Of a DNA stretch of 64,000 nucleotides, positions 7,774 to 15,669 are shown piece after piece. Source of the stretch: Lentzea alba. GTDB taxonomy: Bacteria; Actinomycetota; Actinomycetes; Mycobacteriales; Pseudonocardiaceae. The notes under the pieces are model-generated. The model did no database searches and was not told where the DNA came from. It worked only from the letters and a program-made list of their open reading frames with translations. A program made the translations under genes and the position numbers. How positions within the stretch are numbered: the stretch's first letter is position 1; every line of letters begins with the position of its first letter. The stretch spans positions 180,646 to 244,645 of the forward strand of contig NZ_JAAMPJ010000011.1 in assembly GCF_011067745.1 (NCBI RefSeq), in the 5' to 3' direction.

Positions 7774-8808
7774 TCAGCCGCCGTTGACGAACCTGTAAAC
7801 CTTTGCACGATGTTTCGGCTTCGTCGTCGTGATCTTGATGACGGCGTCGAACATCGACCGGCCGAGCTCGGCGCGAGCCGCGACAGCCGGGTGCGTGGTG
7901 CTGAAGTCGGCGTCGTTCGTCGCCTTGTCGCCGTCGAACTGACCCGACGCGAACATCGAGTAGATCAAGATCGCGCGGTTGTCCTCGCTGAACATGATCC
8001 CGGCCTCGTTGCGGCCGTCCTCGAACCAGCCGGCCTTCGTGGCGACCCGCAGCCGCTCGTTGGTCGTCAGGTTGAGCCGCACGCCGTCGGTGAAGCTGGC
8101 CGTCGCGCGCAGGATGTTCAGCAGGTACGCGGTGGACGCGGGCGTGAGCAGCTGGCCGTCGACCAGCTTCTGCAGCAGCGTGTGCGTCTCACGCGCGGTC
8201 GTGGTGCCGAGGAAGAACCGGTTCGGGTTCGCGACCGGGACGACCTGCGTGTGCACGAAGCCCTTGTCGCGGAGGATCTGGTTGATCTCCAGCGCCGGCG
8301 CGACCAGGCCGCACAGGCGGACCGCGGTGTTGTCCGAGACGGTGAGCAGGTTCGCCAGCGCGTGGCCGACGGTGATCTCGCTCGGGTACGCGCCGTCGAG
8401 CGCGAAGATGCCGTCGGTGTCCTGGATGACGATCGCGGCCGACACGGTGACCGTCTGGTCGAGCTTGATCAGCCCGCGGTCCACCTTGTCCAGCACGGCG
8501 ACCGCCACGGCCACCTTGTTGACGCTGTAGGCCTCGACGACCTTGTCCGCGTTCTCGTCGACGGCGGACTTCGTGGTGCCGTCGAGGTCGGCGACGGTGA
8601 TCAGCGACGACCAGCTGCCGCGCGCCTTGCGGGTCTGCCTGCGGTAAACCTGTGCCACGCGCTTGCGCGACCTCTCGGCGGAGGCCGGATAGCGTTCGAT
8701 CTCGGCCTCCGCGTCTTCCTGCGCCTGTGCTGCACCGGTGGAGCCGAGCACGGCCGTCGCGGCCGCGACGGTTCCCAGTCCGAACACGGACCTGCGGTTC
8801 AAAGTCAT
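7774..8808 (-). CDS. Exported serine hydrolase of the beta-lactamase/transpeptidase fold
   Basis: A 344-residue protein with a Tat-like signal (NRRSVFGLG followed by a hydrophobic stretch and AAQAQ). Active-site motifs of the class A beta-lactamase fold are present in order: SVNK (SxxK nucleophile), SDN, and KAG in VATKAGWFEDG in place of KTG/KSG. The omega-loop region after SDN (VVPVANPNRFFLG) has no clear Glu corresponding to Glu166, so efficient deacylation of beta-lactams is doubtful. A D-Ala-D-Ala-interacting or other serine hydrolase role is equally possible. The start at 8808 gives the natural signal peptide; an ATG at 8817 is an alternative. The frame stays open further upstream, but that part overlaps the divergent SDR gene and is not coding. 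Confidence 0.8.
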   Translation of the reverse strand: MTLNRRSVFGLGTVAAATAVLGSTGAAQAQEDAEAEIERYPASAERSRKRVAQVYRRQTRKARGSWSSLITVADLDGTTKSAVDENADKVVEAYSVNKVAVAVAVLDKVDRGLIKLDQTVTVSAAIVIQDTDGIFALDGAYPSEITVGHALANLLTVSDNTAVRLCGLVAPALEINQILRDKGFVHTQVVPVANPNRFFLGTTTARETHTLLQKLVDGQLLTPASTAYLLNILRATASFTDGVRLNLTTNERLRVATKAGWFEDGRNEAGIMFSEDNRAILIYSMFASGQFDGDKATNDADFSTTHPAVAARAELGRSMFDAVIKITTTKPKHRAKVYRFVNGG

Positions 8809-8847
8809 ACGGCACATCAAAACAGGCGGCACTGACACTTCCCTGAC

Positions 8848-8853
8848 TAGGGT
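8848..8853 (+). promoter_or_regulatory. -10 element of a probable leaderless transcript
   Basis: TAGGGT fits the actinobacterial -10 pattern TAnnnT and ends seven bases before the ATG at 8861. Transcription would start at or next to the A of the start codon. No Shine-Dalgarno sequence precedes the gene. No good -35 box is visible. Confidence 0.5.
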
Positions 8854-8860
8854 TCCGATC

Positions 8861-9541
8861 ATGGAAAACGTCTTCCTGGTGACCGGCGCCTCCCGCGGAA
8901 TCGGCGCGGCGACCGCCGCGCTGGCCGCCGACGCGGGGTATCGCGTGGTCAGGGCCTCGCGCTCGGCCGAAGAATCTGTCGGTGACCGCGGCTGGGACGC
9001 GAAATGTGACGTTTCCTCGTTTGATTCCGTGCAGGAACTCATGTCCCGTGTGGAGTCTCGTTGGGGACGAATCGACGTGGTGTTCGCGAACGCAGGAGTC
9101 TCCGTCGACACGTCGTTCGTCTCTTCGGCCGGTGCCAAGCCTTCCGAATGGACGGACATGGTGGTGACGAACGTCTGCGGCCCGGCCTTCACCGCGCGCG
9201 CCGCGATGCCCGCGTTGATCCGTTCCGGCGGTCACCTGGTGGTGACCGGGTCCGCCGCGGGGCGCGGGGTGCGGCCCGGCAACTTGTATTCGGCGACGAA
9301 GTGGGCGGTCACCGGGCTGGCGCAGGCGATCCGGGCCGAAGCGGTGGGGACCGGCGTCCGGGTCACGGTCGTCCAACCTGGACTCGTCGACACGGACGCC
9401 ATCCCCGCTTCCAGGGTCGGCGATCCCAAACTCGCGCCGGAGGACGTCGGCAGGGCGGTGCTCTACGCGGTTTCGCAACCGTCCACCGTGGACGTCAACG
9501 AGATCCTGATCCGGCCCACCGGACAGGCCGCCCACCGCTGA
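8861..9541 (+). CDS. Short-chain dehydrogenase/reductase (SDR)
   Basis: A 226-residue classical SDR. The cofactor loop TGASRGIGAATAALA is at 8-22, followed by VFANAGVS (the NAG motif). The catalytic residues sit in VVTGSAAGRGV (Ser) and YSATKWAV (YxxxK), with VVQPGLVDTDAIP after the active site. An arginine after the second beta strand (RASRSAEE) suggests NADPH preference. It is divergent from the serine hydrolase gene with only 52 bases between starts. The substrate is unknown; the length and motifs fit a cytoplasmic carbonyl reductase. Confidence 0.9.
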   Translation: MENVFLVTGASRGIGAATAALAADAGYRVVRASRSAEESVGDRGWDAKCDVSSFDSVQELMSRVESRWGRIDVVFANAGVSVDTSFVSSAGAKPSEWTDMVVTNVCGPAFTARAAMPALIRSGGHLVVTGSAAGRGVRPGNLYSATKWAVTGLAQAIRAEAVGTGVRVTVVQPGLVDTDAIPASRVGDPKLAPEDVGRAVLYAVSQPSTVDVNEILIRPTGQAAHR

Positions 9542-9544
9542 ACG

Positions 9545-9655
9545 TCAGGTGCTGACCTTCGCCGGCACGATGTTGTGCCACAGGTTGAACAGGTTGCCGG
9601 GCGGATCGTCCAGCATGGACTGCAGGTCGGCGTAGGGGATGTCGGTCAGCACCCC
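9545..9655 (-). pseudogene. Remnant of an FAD-linked (BBE-type) oxidase C-terminus
   Basis: Directly after the MarR stop, the minus strand encodes about 36 residues ending at a TGA at 9545. They contain LTDIPYADLQSMLDDPPG and then NLFNLWHNIVPAKV. The first half resembles the middle of FAD-linked berberine-bridge-type oxidases, and the second half resembles the family's extreme C-terminus (NLF..NIxP). The segment between them in intact proteins is missing, consistent with an internal deletion at the shared Pro-Gly. There is no start codon or ribosome site of its own. I read it as a relic left beside the MarR gene. Confidence 0.55.
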
Positions 9656-9657
9656 GT

Positions 9658-10086
9658 TCAGTAAGAACTTCCCAACACCTCGGAACACCTCTGCAGGAGC
9701 GCGCGAAGCTGCGTGCGCTCCTCCTCTGTGAACGCATCGGCCAGCTTCTGCTCCACGGCGACCGCGCCCTTGTCGGCCTTCTTGAACGTCGCGTAGCCCG
9801 CCTCGGTCAACCGGTTCTCCAGGACGTTGCGCTGCCACTGGTGCGGTGTGCGCTCCACGAGCCCCATGGCGACTAGGTTCTGCAGGATCGTCGTCATCGT
9901 CTGTGGCGTGACCAGGCACAACCGCGCGAGTTCGGCAGCAGGCGCGCCGGGGTGGTCGCTCAACGCCAGCAGCGCCGAGTACTGCGGCACAGTCAGTCCC
10001 GCCGGCCGCACCGCCGCCGCCTTCGCGGTCATCAGCTCCAGCTCGGCGCGCTTGATGTCTCCGCCGATCCGATCACCGCTCCGCAT
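9658..10086 (-). CDS. MarR-family transcriptional regulator
   Basis: A 142-residue winged-helix regulator. The core is LTVPQYSALLALSDHPG, AAELARLCLVTPQTMTTIL, VAMGLVERTPHQWQRNVLE and RLTEAGYATF. It is divergent from the secreted propeller gene at 10169. The 82 bases between the two starts hold a 50-bp nearly symmetrical inverted repeat, which is the expected MarR operator. Regulation would cover both its own gene and the neighbour. The ligand is unknown. The relic of an FAD oxidase just downstream may be what is left of an earlier target. Confidence 0.9.
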   Translation of the reverse strand: MRSGDRIGGDIKRAELELMTAKAAAVRPAGLTVPQYSALLALSDHPGAPAAELARLCLVTPQTMTTILQNLVAMGLVERTPHQWQRNVLENRLTEAGYATFKKADKGAVAVEQKLADAFTEEERTQLRALLQRCSEVLGSSY

Positions 10087-10106
10087 CCACCCATCGTAGA
10101 AGTGTG

Positions 10107-10156
10107 GTAAGAGTATTGATAGTTATCAGAACCCTGATATCTATCAGTGCTCTTAC
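10107..10156. promoter_or_regulatory. 50-bp inverted repeat, probable MarR operator
   Basis: The arms GTAAGAG (10107-10113) and CTCTTAC (10150-10156) match perfectly. The inner halves also pair with few mismatches, giving two MarR-like half-site pairs, TGATAGTTATCA and TGATATCTATCA. Promoter boxes for both directions lie inside, for example TTGATA reading right and TACTCT reading left. Binding would shut both genes. Confidence 0.8.
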
Positions 10157-10168
10157 TGGAGGGAAGCA

Positions 10169-11044
10169 ATGCGCGTCGCGCTTGCCGTCTTGGCGGCGTT
10201 GTTGCTGGTCACGGGCACGGCATCGGCCGCGCCGAGGTCCGTCGTGGCGTCGGCACCGTCGCTGCACCCCGAGGGCGTGCGGTGGGATCCGTCGCGTGGC
10301 CAGTTCCTGGTCAGCTCGCTGCGCCACGGCACGGTGTCGCTGGTCGGCGTGGACGGCCGGGTCCGGCCGCTGGTCAGCGGAACCCGGATGGTGTCGACGT
10401 TCGGGGTCCAGGTGGACCGCGGTCGGCTGTTGGTCGCCTACGGGGACATCGGTTTCGGGGAACGGTCATCGCCTGGGCAGTCCGGGCTGGGGATCTTCGA
10501 CCTGCGGACCGGTCGTCCGTTGAAGTTCGTCGACATCCCCAACGGCGCCAACGACGTGGCGGTCGACCCGTTCGGCAACGCCTACGTCACCGGCACGTTG
10601 GGCGACACGATCTGGAGGGTCGATCGGGCGGGCATCGTCACGGCGTTCGCGCACGACTCACGGCTGGGCGGGGCGTCGTTCGGGAACAACGGAATCGTCT
10701 GGGACCCGAGGGGATTCCTCATCACCGGGCACTACACGAACGGCACGTTGTTCAAGGTCACGCGGGGACACGTCGAGGAACTGCCCGCGCCGAAGCTGCC
10801 GGGGGCGGACGGGCTCACGTTGACGCCTGCTGGGCTGGTGGTTGTCACGAACAGCCTTAGTGCGCCTGGGAAGAACGCTGTGACCGTTTTGGACACACGG
10901 ACGTGGCAGGTGAAGTCCCAGCGTGACTGGGGGACGGCACCTACTACGGCGGCTCGCACGCCTTATGGGACGTACGTGTTGAGTGGGCGCCTTGATGTGT
11001 TGATCAAGGGGGAGACGACCGACGTGTTCAGCCTCGACCGGTGA
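10169..11044 (+). CDS. Secreted SMP-30/NHL-type beta-propeller protein
   Basis: A 291-residue protein with a clear Sec signal (MRVALAVLAALLLVTGTASA, cleavage around residue 20). Repeats typical of SMP-30/gluconolactonase or superoxide-dismutase-like propellers follow: HPEGVRWDPSRGQFLVSS, IPNGANDVAVDPFGNAYVT, NGIVWDPRGFLITGHY and GADGLTLTPAGLVVVTNS. The ATG has GGAGGG at 10158-10163. The gene sits under the 50-bp repeat shared with MarR. The function is unknown: it could be a lactonase or a ligand-binding propeller. The metal ligands of true gluconolactonases cannot be assigned with confidence. Confidence 0.85.
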   Translation: MRVALAVLAALLLVTGTASAAPRSVVASAPSLHPEGVRWDPSRGQFLVSSLRHGTVSLVGVDGRVRPLVSGTRMVSTFGVQVDRGRLLVAYGDIGFGERSSPGQSGLGIFDLRTGRPLKFVDIPNGANDVAVDPFGNAYVTGTLGDTIWRVDRAGIVTAFAHDSRLGGASFGNNGIVWDPRGFLITGHYTNGTLFKVTRGHVEELPAPKLPGADGLTLTPAGLVVVTNSLSAPGKNAVTVLDTRTWQVKSQRDWGTAPTTAARTPYGTYVLSGRLDVLIKGETTDVFSLDR

Positions 11045-11543
11045 GCAGCACCGTGCGCCGCTTCTGGTCGATCTCGGCGACGACCACGGTGATCTCGTCG
11101 CCTGGCTGAGCGAGGTCGGGTACGGGCACCAAGCCCTCGACTCCGTCCGCGATCTCGACGAAGACGCCGAACGGGACGAGCATCGTCACCCGGCCGCGAA
11201 GTTCCTGTCCGACGGTGACGACATCGGAGAAGGTCCGCAGGGGGTCCGGCTGCGTTGCTTTCAACGACAGCCGGGCTTCCATGTTCCACGTGTCGTACTG
11301 GAGGAACTCGGCGGTGACGCGTTGCCCGAGCTGGACCGCGTCCGACGTGCTGGAGATGCGGCGCCACGAAAGTTCGGCGGGCGAGACGAACCCGACGCCG
11401 GCGAACAGCGGATGGTCAGGACCGTCGTCGAGTTTCACGAACACGCCGAACCGCTCGATCGCCGCGACCGTGCCGGACATCAGCCGGCCCAGCTCCAGCG
11501 ACGACAGGAACGCGTCGAGCTCCGGGTGCTCGTCCGGGCTCAC
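11028..11543 (-). CDS. S1-domain RNA-binding protein
   Basis: A 171-residue protein with two S1/OB-fold modules. The first is around residues 18-90 (MSGTVAAIERFGVFVKLDDG), the second around 105-170 (LRGRVTMLVPFGVFVEIADG, then VEGLVPV). The start is a GTG at 11543 overlapping the hydrolase stop by four bases. Its 3' end overlaps the convergent propeller gene by 17 bases. The organisation resembles small S1 proteins of actinobacteria that bind RNA or ribosomes. No catalytic domain is present. The role is inferred from the fold only. Confidence 0.85.
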   Translation of the reverse strand: MSPDEHPELDAFLSSLELGRLMSGTVAAIERFGVFVKLDDGPDHPLFAGVGFVSPAELSWRRISSTSDAVQLGQRVTAEFLQYDTWNMEARLSLKATQPDPLRTFSDVVTVGQELRGRVTMLVPFGVFVEIADGVEGLVPVPDLAQPGDEITVVVAEIDQKRRTVLLTGRG

Positions 11544-12343
11544 GCGCCACCGATGAACTCGAGGAGCAGCCGGTTGATCTCGTCCGGCCGCTCCAGGTAC
11601 CCGATGTGCCCGCAGTCGGCGACCTCGACGTACCGGGCGCCCGGGATCGCGTTCGCCACCTCGCGGGACAGGCGGGGTGGCAGGACGAGGTCGTCCGCGA
11701 ACCCGATCACCAGCGAGCGCGTGCTGATGGCGCGGTAGGCGTCCAGGCGGGATTCGTAGTCGCAGAGGCCCAGCTGGACGCGTTCGCCGGCTCCCACCGA
11801 GGAGCCGGCGAACTCGTACATCTGCAGCCAGTCGCGGGCGATCGTCGGGTCGGCCAGCGTCGCCGGCGAGACGTTGCGGGTCACGGCGGCGGCCGCGTAG
11901 AACGCCACCGGCAGTTCGGCGCCCTTGTCGTGCAGGTCGCAGAGGGCGTGCGACCAGGCTTGCTGCAGCGGTTCGGGGCGGCCGGCGGTCGCCATCATCA
12001 CGGCCGAGCGGACCAGCTCCGGGTGCTTCAGCGCCAGTTCCTGGGTGATGCGGGCGCCGAGCGACGTGCCGATCACGTGGGCCGGGGCGCCCAGGTGCGA
12101 GATCAGCGCGGCGGTGTCGGCGACCATGTCGTCGATCGTGAAGCCGGTGGCGCACTCGGACGACGGCCTGATGCCGCGGTTGTCGAAGTAGGCGACTCGG
12201 TAGCCGGCCTTGACCAGCGCGGGCACCTGGTAGGTGCGCCACACGCGACCGGGACTGCCGGTGCCCATGACCAGCACCACGAGGTCGCCGGAGCCTTCGG
12301 TCTGGACGTTCAGCTCGATGCCGTTGAGCGGGACGATCGCCAT
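11540..12343 (-). CDS. Alpha/beta-fold hydrolase
   Basis: A 267-residue alpha/beta hydrolase. The nucleophile elbow is GTSLGA (Ser near residue 95), the oxyanion region is VLVMGTGSPGRVW, the acid is in IGFADDLVLPP, and the catalytic histidine is in VADCGHIGYLERPDEI near the end. It starts at an ATG at 12343 and overlaps the S1-domain gene by four bases, so the two are probably one transcript. The motif GTG instead of HG in the oxyanion strand and the YFDNRGIRPS segment are like non-haem haloperoxidase-type hydrolases and esterases. The substrate is unknown. Confidence 0.88.
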   Translation of the reverse strand: MAIVPLNGIELNVQTEGSGDLVVLVMGTGSPGRVWRTYQVPALVKAGYRVAYFDNRGIRPSSECATGFTIDDMVADTAALISHLGAPAHVIGTSLGARITQELALKHPELVRSAVMMATAGRPEPLQQAWSHALCDLHDKGAELPVAFYAAAAVTRNVSPATLADPTIARDWLQMYEFAGSSVGAGERVQLGLCDYESRLDAYRAISTRSLVIGFADDLVLPPRLSREVANAIPGARYVEVADCGHIGYLERPDEINRLLLEFIGGA

Positions 12344-12353
12344 TCCGATGATC

Positions 12354-12785
12354 CTAGAAGCGACACAAAGGCTTGATCGCGTCGGCGTGAGAGGGATAAC
12401 GCGCGCACAGGTCGTCGGCGTGCCCGAATTCCACGATGTCGTCGGTGTACGGCGGCACCACCACCGTGCCGACCAACGACCAGTCACCGGCCGGCGCGCT
12501 GCCCTGCCACACGCCCGGAGGGACGACGACCTGCGGGTTGGACGCGCTCAAGAGAGGCTCCTGCACGGTGCCGTCCGGGAAGAGCAGCAGCATCTGCAAC
12601 GGCGAACCGGCGTGGAAGTTGTAGATCTCCAGGTGCTTCAGCACGTGCATGCCGGAGAAGTCGGGCTTGCGCAGCAGGTACGCGATCGCGGAAACCTCGT
12701 CGGACCGGTGGGTCTGCGCGAAGTAGCCGCCCTCGACGGGGAGCTCCTGCATGCCCAGCGAGGAAATCAACTGCTCAGGTGTCAC
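12354..12785 (-). CDS. Cupin-superfamily protein (DUF985)
   Basis: A 143-residue DUF985 cupin. Family signatures are LPVEGGYFAQTHRS near the start, HLEIYNFHAGSPLQMLLLF in the first cupin motif, and VVPPGVWQGSAP with FEFGHADDL-type sequence (VEFGHADDLCARYP) at the end. The fold is a small beta-barrel that may bind a metal or a sugar. Its start overlaps the GGDEF gene stop by four bases, so it is co-transcribed with the diguanylate cyclase. No enzymatic role is established for the family. Confidence 0.88.
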   Translation of the reverse strand: MTPEQLISSLGMQELPVEGGYFAQTHRSDEVSAIAYLLRKPDFSGMHVLKHLEIYNFHAGSPLQMLLLFPDGTVQEPLLSASNPQVVVPPGVWQGSAPAGDWSLVGTVVVPPYTDDIVEFGHADDLCARYPSHADAIKPLCRF

Positions 12786-14266
12786 GTCATCTCCGGAAGC
12801 GGTGAACCGTGCACGACGACCATGCCCTTGCCGAGCCGTTTCGCCGTGTACATCGCGGCGTCGGCGGCACCGAGCACGTCGTCGGCAGTGACCGTGGGGT
12901 CGTGCGAGAACCGTTGTGCCACACCGATGCTGGCGTGCACATGGTGCACACGGCCGTGCACCACGTGCGGGTGCGCGAGAGAGGCCAGCAGCCGCGCGCC
13001 GATCTCGTCGGCGTCGCCACCGTCGATCAGCACGCCGAACTCGTCACCGCCCAACCGCGCGACCGTGTCTTCTGACCGGACGCTGTTCTCCAGCCGTGCG
13101 GCGACATTACGCAGAACGATGTCGCCCTCGGCGTGCCCGTAGTTGTCGTTGACTGCCTTGAACCCGTCCACGTCGATGAACAGCAGGATCAACGGCTGTG
13201 TGCGATCCCTGACGGCCAGCGCGCGCTCCAGCCGTTCGCGGAACAACGAGCGGTTCGCGACGCTGGTCAACGGGTCGTGCGTCGCCTCGTGCCGTAGCTG
13301 TTCGCGAGAGACACGCAGCTGATCCATCAAACGGACGTTGTCCATCATCGTGAACAGCTGACGCACGATCACGAGACACACGACGGCGAGACCGACGTAG
13401 ATCTCGACCGGGTTGAGGCGCCCGCCGGTCGCGGTGTTCCACATGATGAACAGGCCGGTGATCGCGAGCGGCAGGTACGGCACGAACAGGTGCAGCAGGT
13501 CGGCCATGCGCATGCGGCCGGACGTCGGTTCGAGGTTGCGGGTCGGGGCCAGCGCGCCGAGGAAGAACAGCGCCGGGCACAGCATGAAGCCGATGTCCGC
13601 GGTCGCCGGGATCTCCGTGATGCCCTTCGAGATGTAGAACGCGAACACCCAGCCCGACGACGACTGCGCGATACCGGCCAGTGCCACGAACAACATCGGC
13701 CACTGACGCACGGAGTGATGCGTCCACGACAGCACAACGATCGCCACGAGCAGCACGAGGTATGCAGCGGGATGTGCGACAACGGTGGCGAAACCGGGTC
13801 CTTCGGTCGCCCACGCGCGTGTGAGCGATTCCAGTGCGGACACCCATGTCAGCACGAAGAGCGACCCGATCACGATCAGCCCGTCGAGCACCACGACCGT
13901 GCGGCTGCGGTAGTTCGGCAACAGGTCGTCGGCGCGGCGTTGTTGTGCCTTCACGATCAACGCGGCCAGGCACAGGATCGGCACGAGCGTGAAGCCGAGG
14001 GGCGCGATGGTCGACGTCGGCAGTTGCACACCGAGGATCTGCTGGCCCCAGATCCACGCGGACAGCCCGACCGTCAGGCTCGTCATCGCCGCCGTCATCC
14101 ACTTGTTGCGGCGGCGCGCGTACGCGATGAGGGCGGCGATCGCGAACACGAGTTGCACGACTTTGTCGATCGCGACGCCGATCTCACGCGGCGCGGCGAG
14201 GGCGGTGAGGATGGTGATCGCCATGAGGGTGCCGACGCACCCCACCACGAGCCAGAACCTCTTCAC
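12782..14266 (-). CDS. Membrane-bound GGDEF-domain protein (probable diguanylate cyclase)
   Basis: A 494-residue protein: about 320 residues of N-terminal integral membrane sensor with many hydrophobic helices, then a short coiled linker (QLRVSREQLRHEATHDPLT), then a GGDEF domain (about 335-490). The signature is intact in VARLGGDEFGVLIDGG, so it should make cyclic di-GMP. No EAL or HD-GYP domain is present, and no RxxD inhibitory site is obvious five residues before GGDEF (SEDTVAR). The start is a GTG at 14266 preceded by GGGAG; an in-frame GTG at 14272 is possible. It is divergent from ruvC. Confidence 0.9.
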   Translation of the reverse strand: MKRFWLVVGCVGTLMAITILTALAAPREIGVAIDKVVQLVFAIAALIAYARRRNKWMTAAMTSLTVGLSAWIWGQQILGVQLPTSTIAPLGFTLVPILCLAALIVKAQQRRADDLLPNYRSRTVVVLDGLIVIGSLFVLTWVSALESLTRAWATEGPGFATVVAHPAAYLVLLVAIVVLSWTHHSVRQWPMLFVALAGIAQSSSGWVFAFYISKGITEIPATADIGFMLCPALFFLGALAPTRNLEPTSGRMRMADLLHLFVPYLPLAITGLFIMWNTATGGRLNPVEIYVGLAVVCLVIVRQLFTMMDNVRLMDQLRVSREQLRHEATHDPLTSVANRSLFRERLERALAVRDRTQPLILLFIDVDGFKAVNDNYGHAEGDIVLRNVAARLENSVRSEDTVARLGGDEFGVLIDGGDADEIGARLLASLAHPHVVHGRVHHVHASIGVAQRFSHDPTVTADDVLGAADAAMYTAKRLGKGMVVVHGSPLPEMT

Positions 14267-14359
14267 CGTCACTCCCGTGATCGAAACCCGACCACCGTAG
14301 TAACGCCGACCTGGACTTGTCGAACCGTGTCGGTGCTCCGCGACTTCAGGCGCACCGGA

Positions 14360-14381
14360 TATGGTTCGAACTGTTGTTCGT
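14360..14381 (+). promoter_or_regulatory. ruvC promoter: -10 box with adjacent LexA (SOS) box
   Basis: TATGGT (14360-14365) fits the -10 pattern TAnnnT. It is followed at once by TCGAACTGTTGTTCGT (14366-14381). This matches the actinobacterial LexA box TCGAAC-N4-GTTCGA in all but the last base. A repressor bound here would cover the transcription start point. ruvC is a known LexA target in mycobacteria. Confidence 0.85.
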
Positions 14382-14402
14382 TCGGCGATCCGGGGAGCTG
14401 TT

Positions 14403-14972
14403 GTGCGGGTGTTCGGGGTCGACCCCGGTCTGACCAGGTGCGGCTTCGGCGTGGTCGACGGTGGGCCTGGGCGCGTGGTGCGCGCCGTGGCGGTCGATGT
14501 CCTGCGCACGCCCGTGGACGCTCCACTGTCCGTGCGACTTCACGAGCTGTACATCGGTGTCTGCGAGTGGCTCGACCGTTATGAACCTCAGGTCGTGGCG
14601 ATCGAACGGGTCTTCGCGCAACACAACGTCCGCACCGCGATGGGGGTCGCGCAGGCGTCCGGGGTCGTGGCTTTGGCCGCGGCGCAACGGAACCTGCCGG
14701 TCGAGTTCCACACGCCGTCCGAGGTCAAGGCCGCGGTCACGGGGTCGGGGCGCGCGGACAAGGCGCAGGTGACGGCGATGGTCACGAAGCTGCTCGGGTT
14801 GAAGGTGGCACCCAAGCCGGCGGACGCGGCGGACGCGCTGGCGCTGGCGATCTGTCACCACTGGCGCGCGCCGATGCGGTCGCGGCTGGAAGAGGCCCAG
14901 GCCCGCGCCGCCGAACTCGCCCGCGTGCACAAGGCCAAGCTGGCCGAGGCGGCGCGGCGGACCGCGCCGTGA
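14403..14972 (+). CDS. ruvC: Holliday junction resolvase RuvC
   Basis: A 189-residue crossover junction endodeoxyribonuclease. The RNase H-like fold begins VFGVDPGLTRCGFGVV with the first catalytic Asp. VAIERVFAQHNVRTAMGVAQ carries the catalytic Glu, and DAADALALAICH carries the C-terminal Asp pair. It cuts Holliday junctions in the RuvAB complex. The start is a GTG at 14403 with GGGGAG at 14392-14397; the longer frame from 14361 would read through the SOS box. First gene of ruvC-ruvA-ruvB, and SOS-controlled as judged by the LexA box. Confidence 0.97.
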   Translation: MRVFGVDPGLTRCGFGVVDGGPGRVVRAVAVDVLRTPVDAPLSVRLHELYIGVCEWLDRYEPQVVAIERVFAQHNVRTAMGVAQASGVVALAAAQRNLPVEFHTPSEVKAAVTGSGRADKAQVTAMVTKLLGLKVAPKPADAADALALAICHHWRAPMRSRLEEAQARAAELARVHKAKLAEAARRTAP

Positions 14973-15087
14973 CGAGCGCGGTAGCTTCAGCGGCCACCGA
15001 AATTGTCAGGGTCGGCTGGAAGAATGAAATCAAGGGGTCCCCTTCGCGAGGGGACGCCTGCGTGAGCGTGAAGTCCGGAGGAACCAG

Positions 15088-15669
15088 GTGATCTCGTCAC
15101 TGCGCGGCCAGGTGCAGCATGTCGGCCTCGACCACGCCGTCGTCGAGGTGGGCGGGGTCGGGTTCGCCGTCCAGATGACCCCCACCACGCTCGCCACCCT
15201 CCGCCGCGGCGAGGAGGCCAGCCTCGCCACCACTCTCATCGTCCGCGAGGACAGCCTCACGCTGTTCGGGTTCGCCGACGCCGAGGCCCGCGAGCTGTTC
15301 GGGCTCCTGCAGACCGTCAGCGGCATCGGCCCGCGCATCGCCCTGGCCACCCTGGCCGTGCTGGAGCCGGACAAGCTGCGGCACGCGCTCGCCGAAGGCA
15401 ACATCACCGTGCTCACGCAGGTGCCGGGCATCGGCAAGAAGGGCGCGGAACGCCTCATCATCGAGCTCCGCGACAAGGTCGGCGCCCTGCCGACGCCCAC
15501 CACGCCCGCGCACAGCCAGACGCGCGACCACGTCGTCGAGGCATTGCTCGGTCTCGGCTTCCCGGCCAAGGCGGCGGAGCAGACCGTCGACGGTGTGCTC
15601 GCCGACAACCCCGACCAGTCCACGTCCGCCGTCCTGCGCCGGGCCCTCGCGTCCCTGGGGCGCAAGTGA
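15088..15669 (+). CDS. ruvA: Holliday junction branch migration protein RuvA
   Basis: A 193-residue protein with the three RuvA domains: OB-fold (MISSLRGQVQHVGLDHAVVE), tandem helix-hairpin-helix (LLQTVSGIGPRIALATL and VLTQVPGIGKKGAERLIIEL), and a C-terminal RuvB-binding domain (EALLGLGFPAKAAEQTVDGV). RuvA tetramers hold the junction and load RuvB. The start is a GTG at 15088 with CGGAGG six bases before. It overlaps ruvB by four bases. The 115-base gap after ruvC holds no evident second SOS box. Confidence 0.97.
   Translation: MISSLRGQVQHVGLDHAVVEVGGVGFAVQMTPTTLATLRRGEEASLATTLIVREDSLTLFGFADAEARELFGLLQTVSGIGPRIALATLAVLEPDKLRHALAEGNITVLTQVPGIGKKGAERLIIELRDKVGALPTPTTPAHSQTRDHVVEALLGLGFPAKAAEQTVDGVLADNPDQSTSAVLRRALASLGRK

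Noticed and set aside
8809..9192. N-terminal extension of the beta-lactamase-fold gene
   Set aside because: It overlaps the SDR coding sequence, lacks family similarity, and a natural signal peptide begins at 8808.
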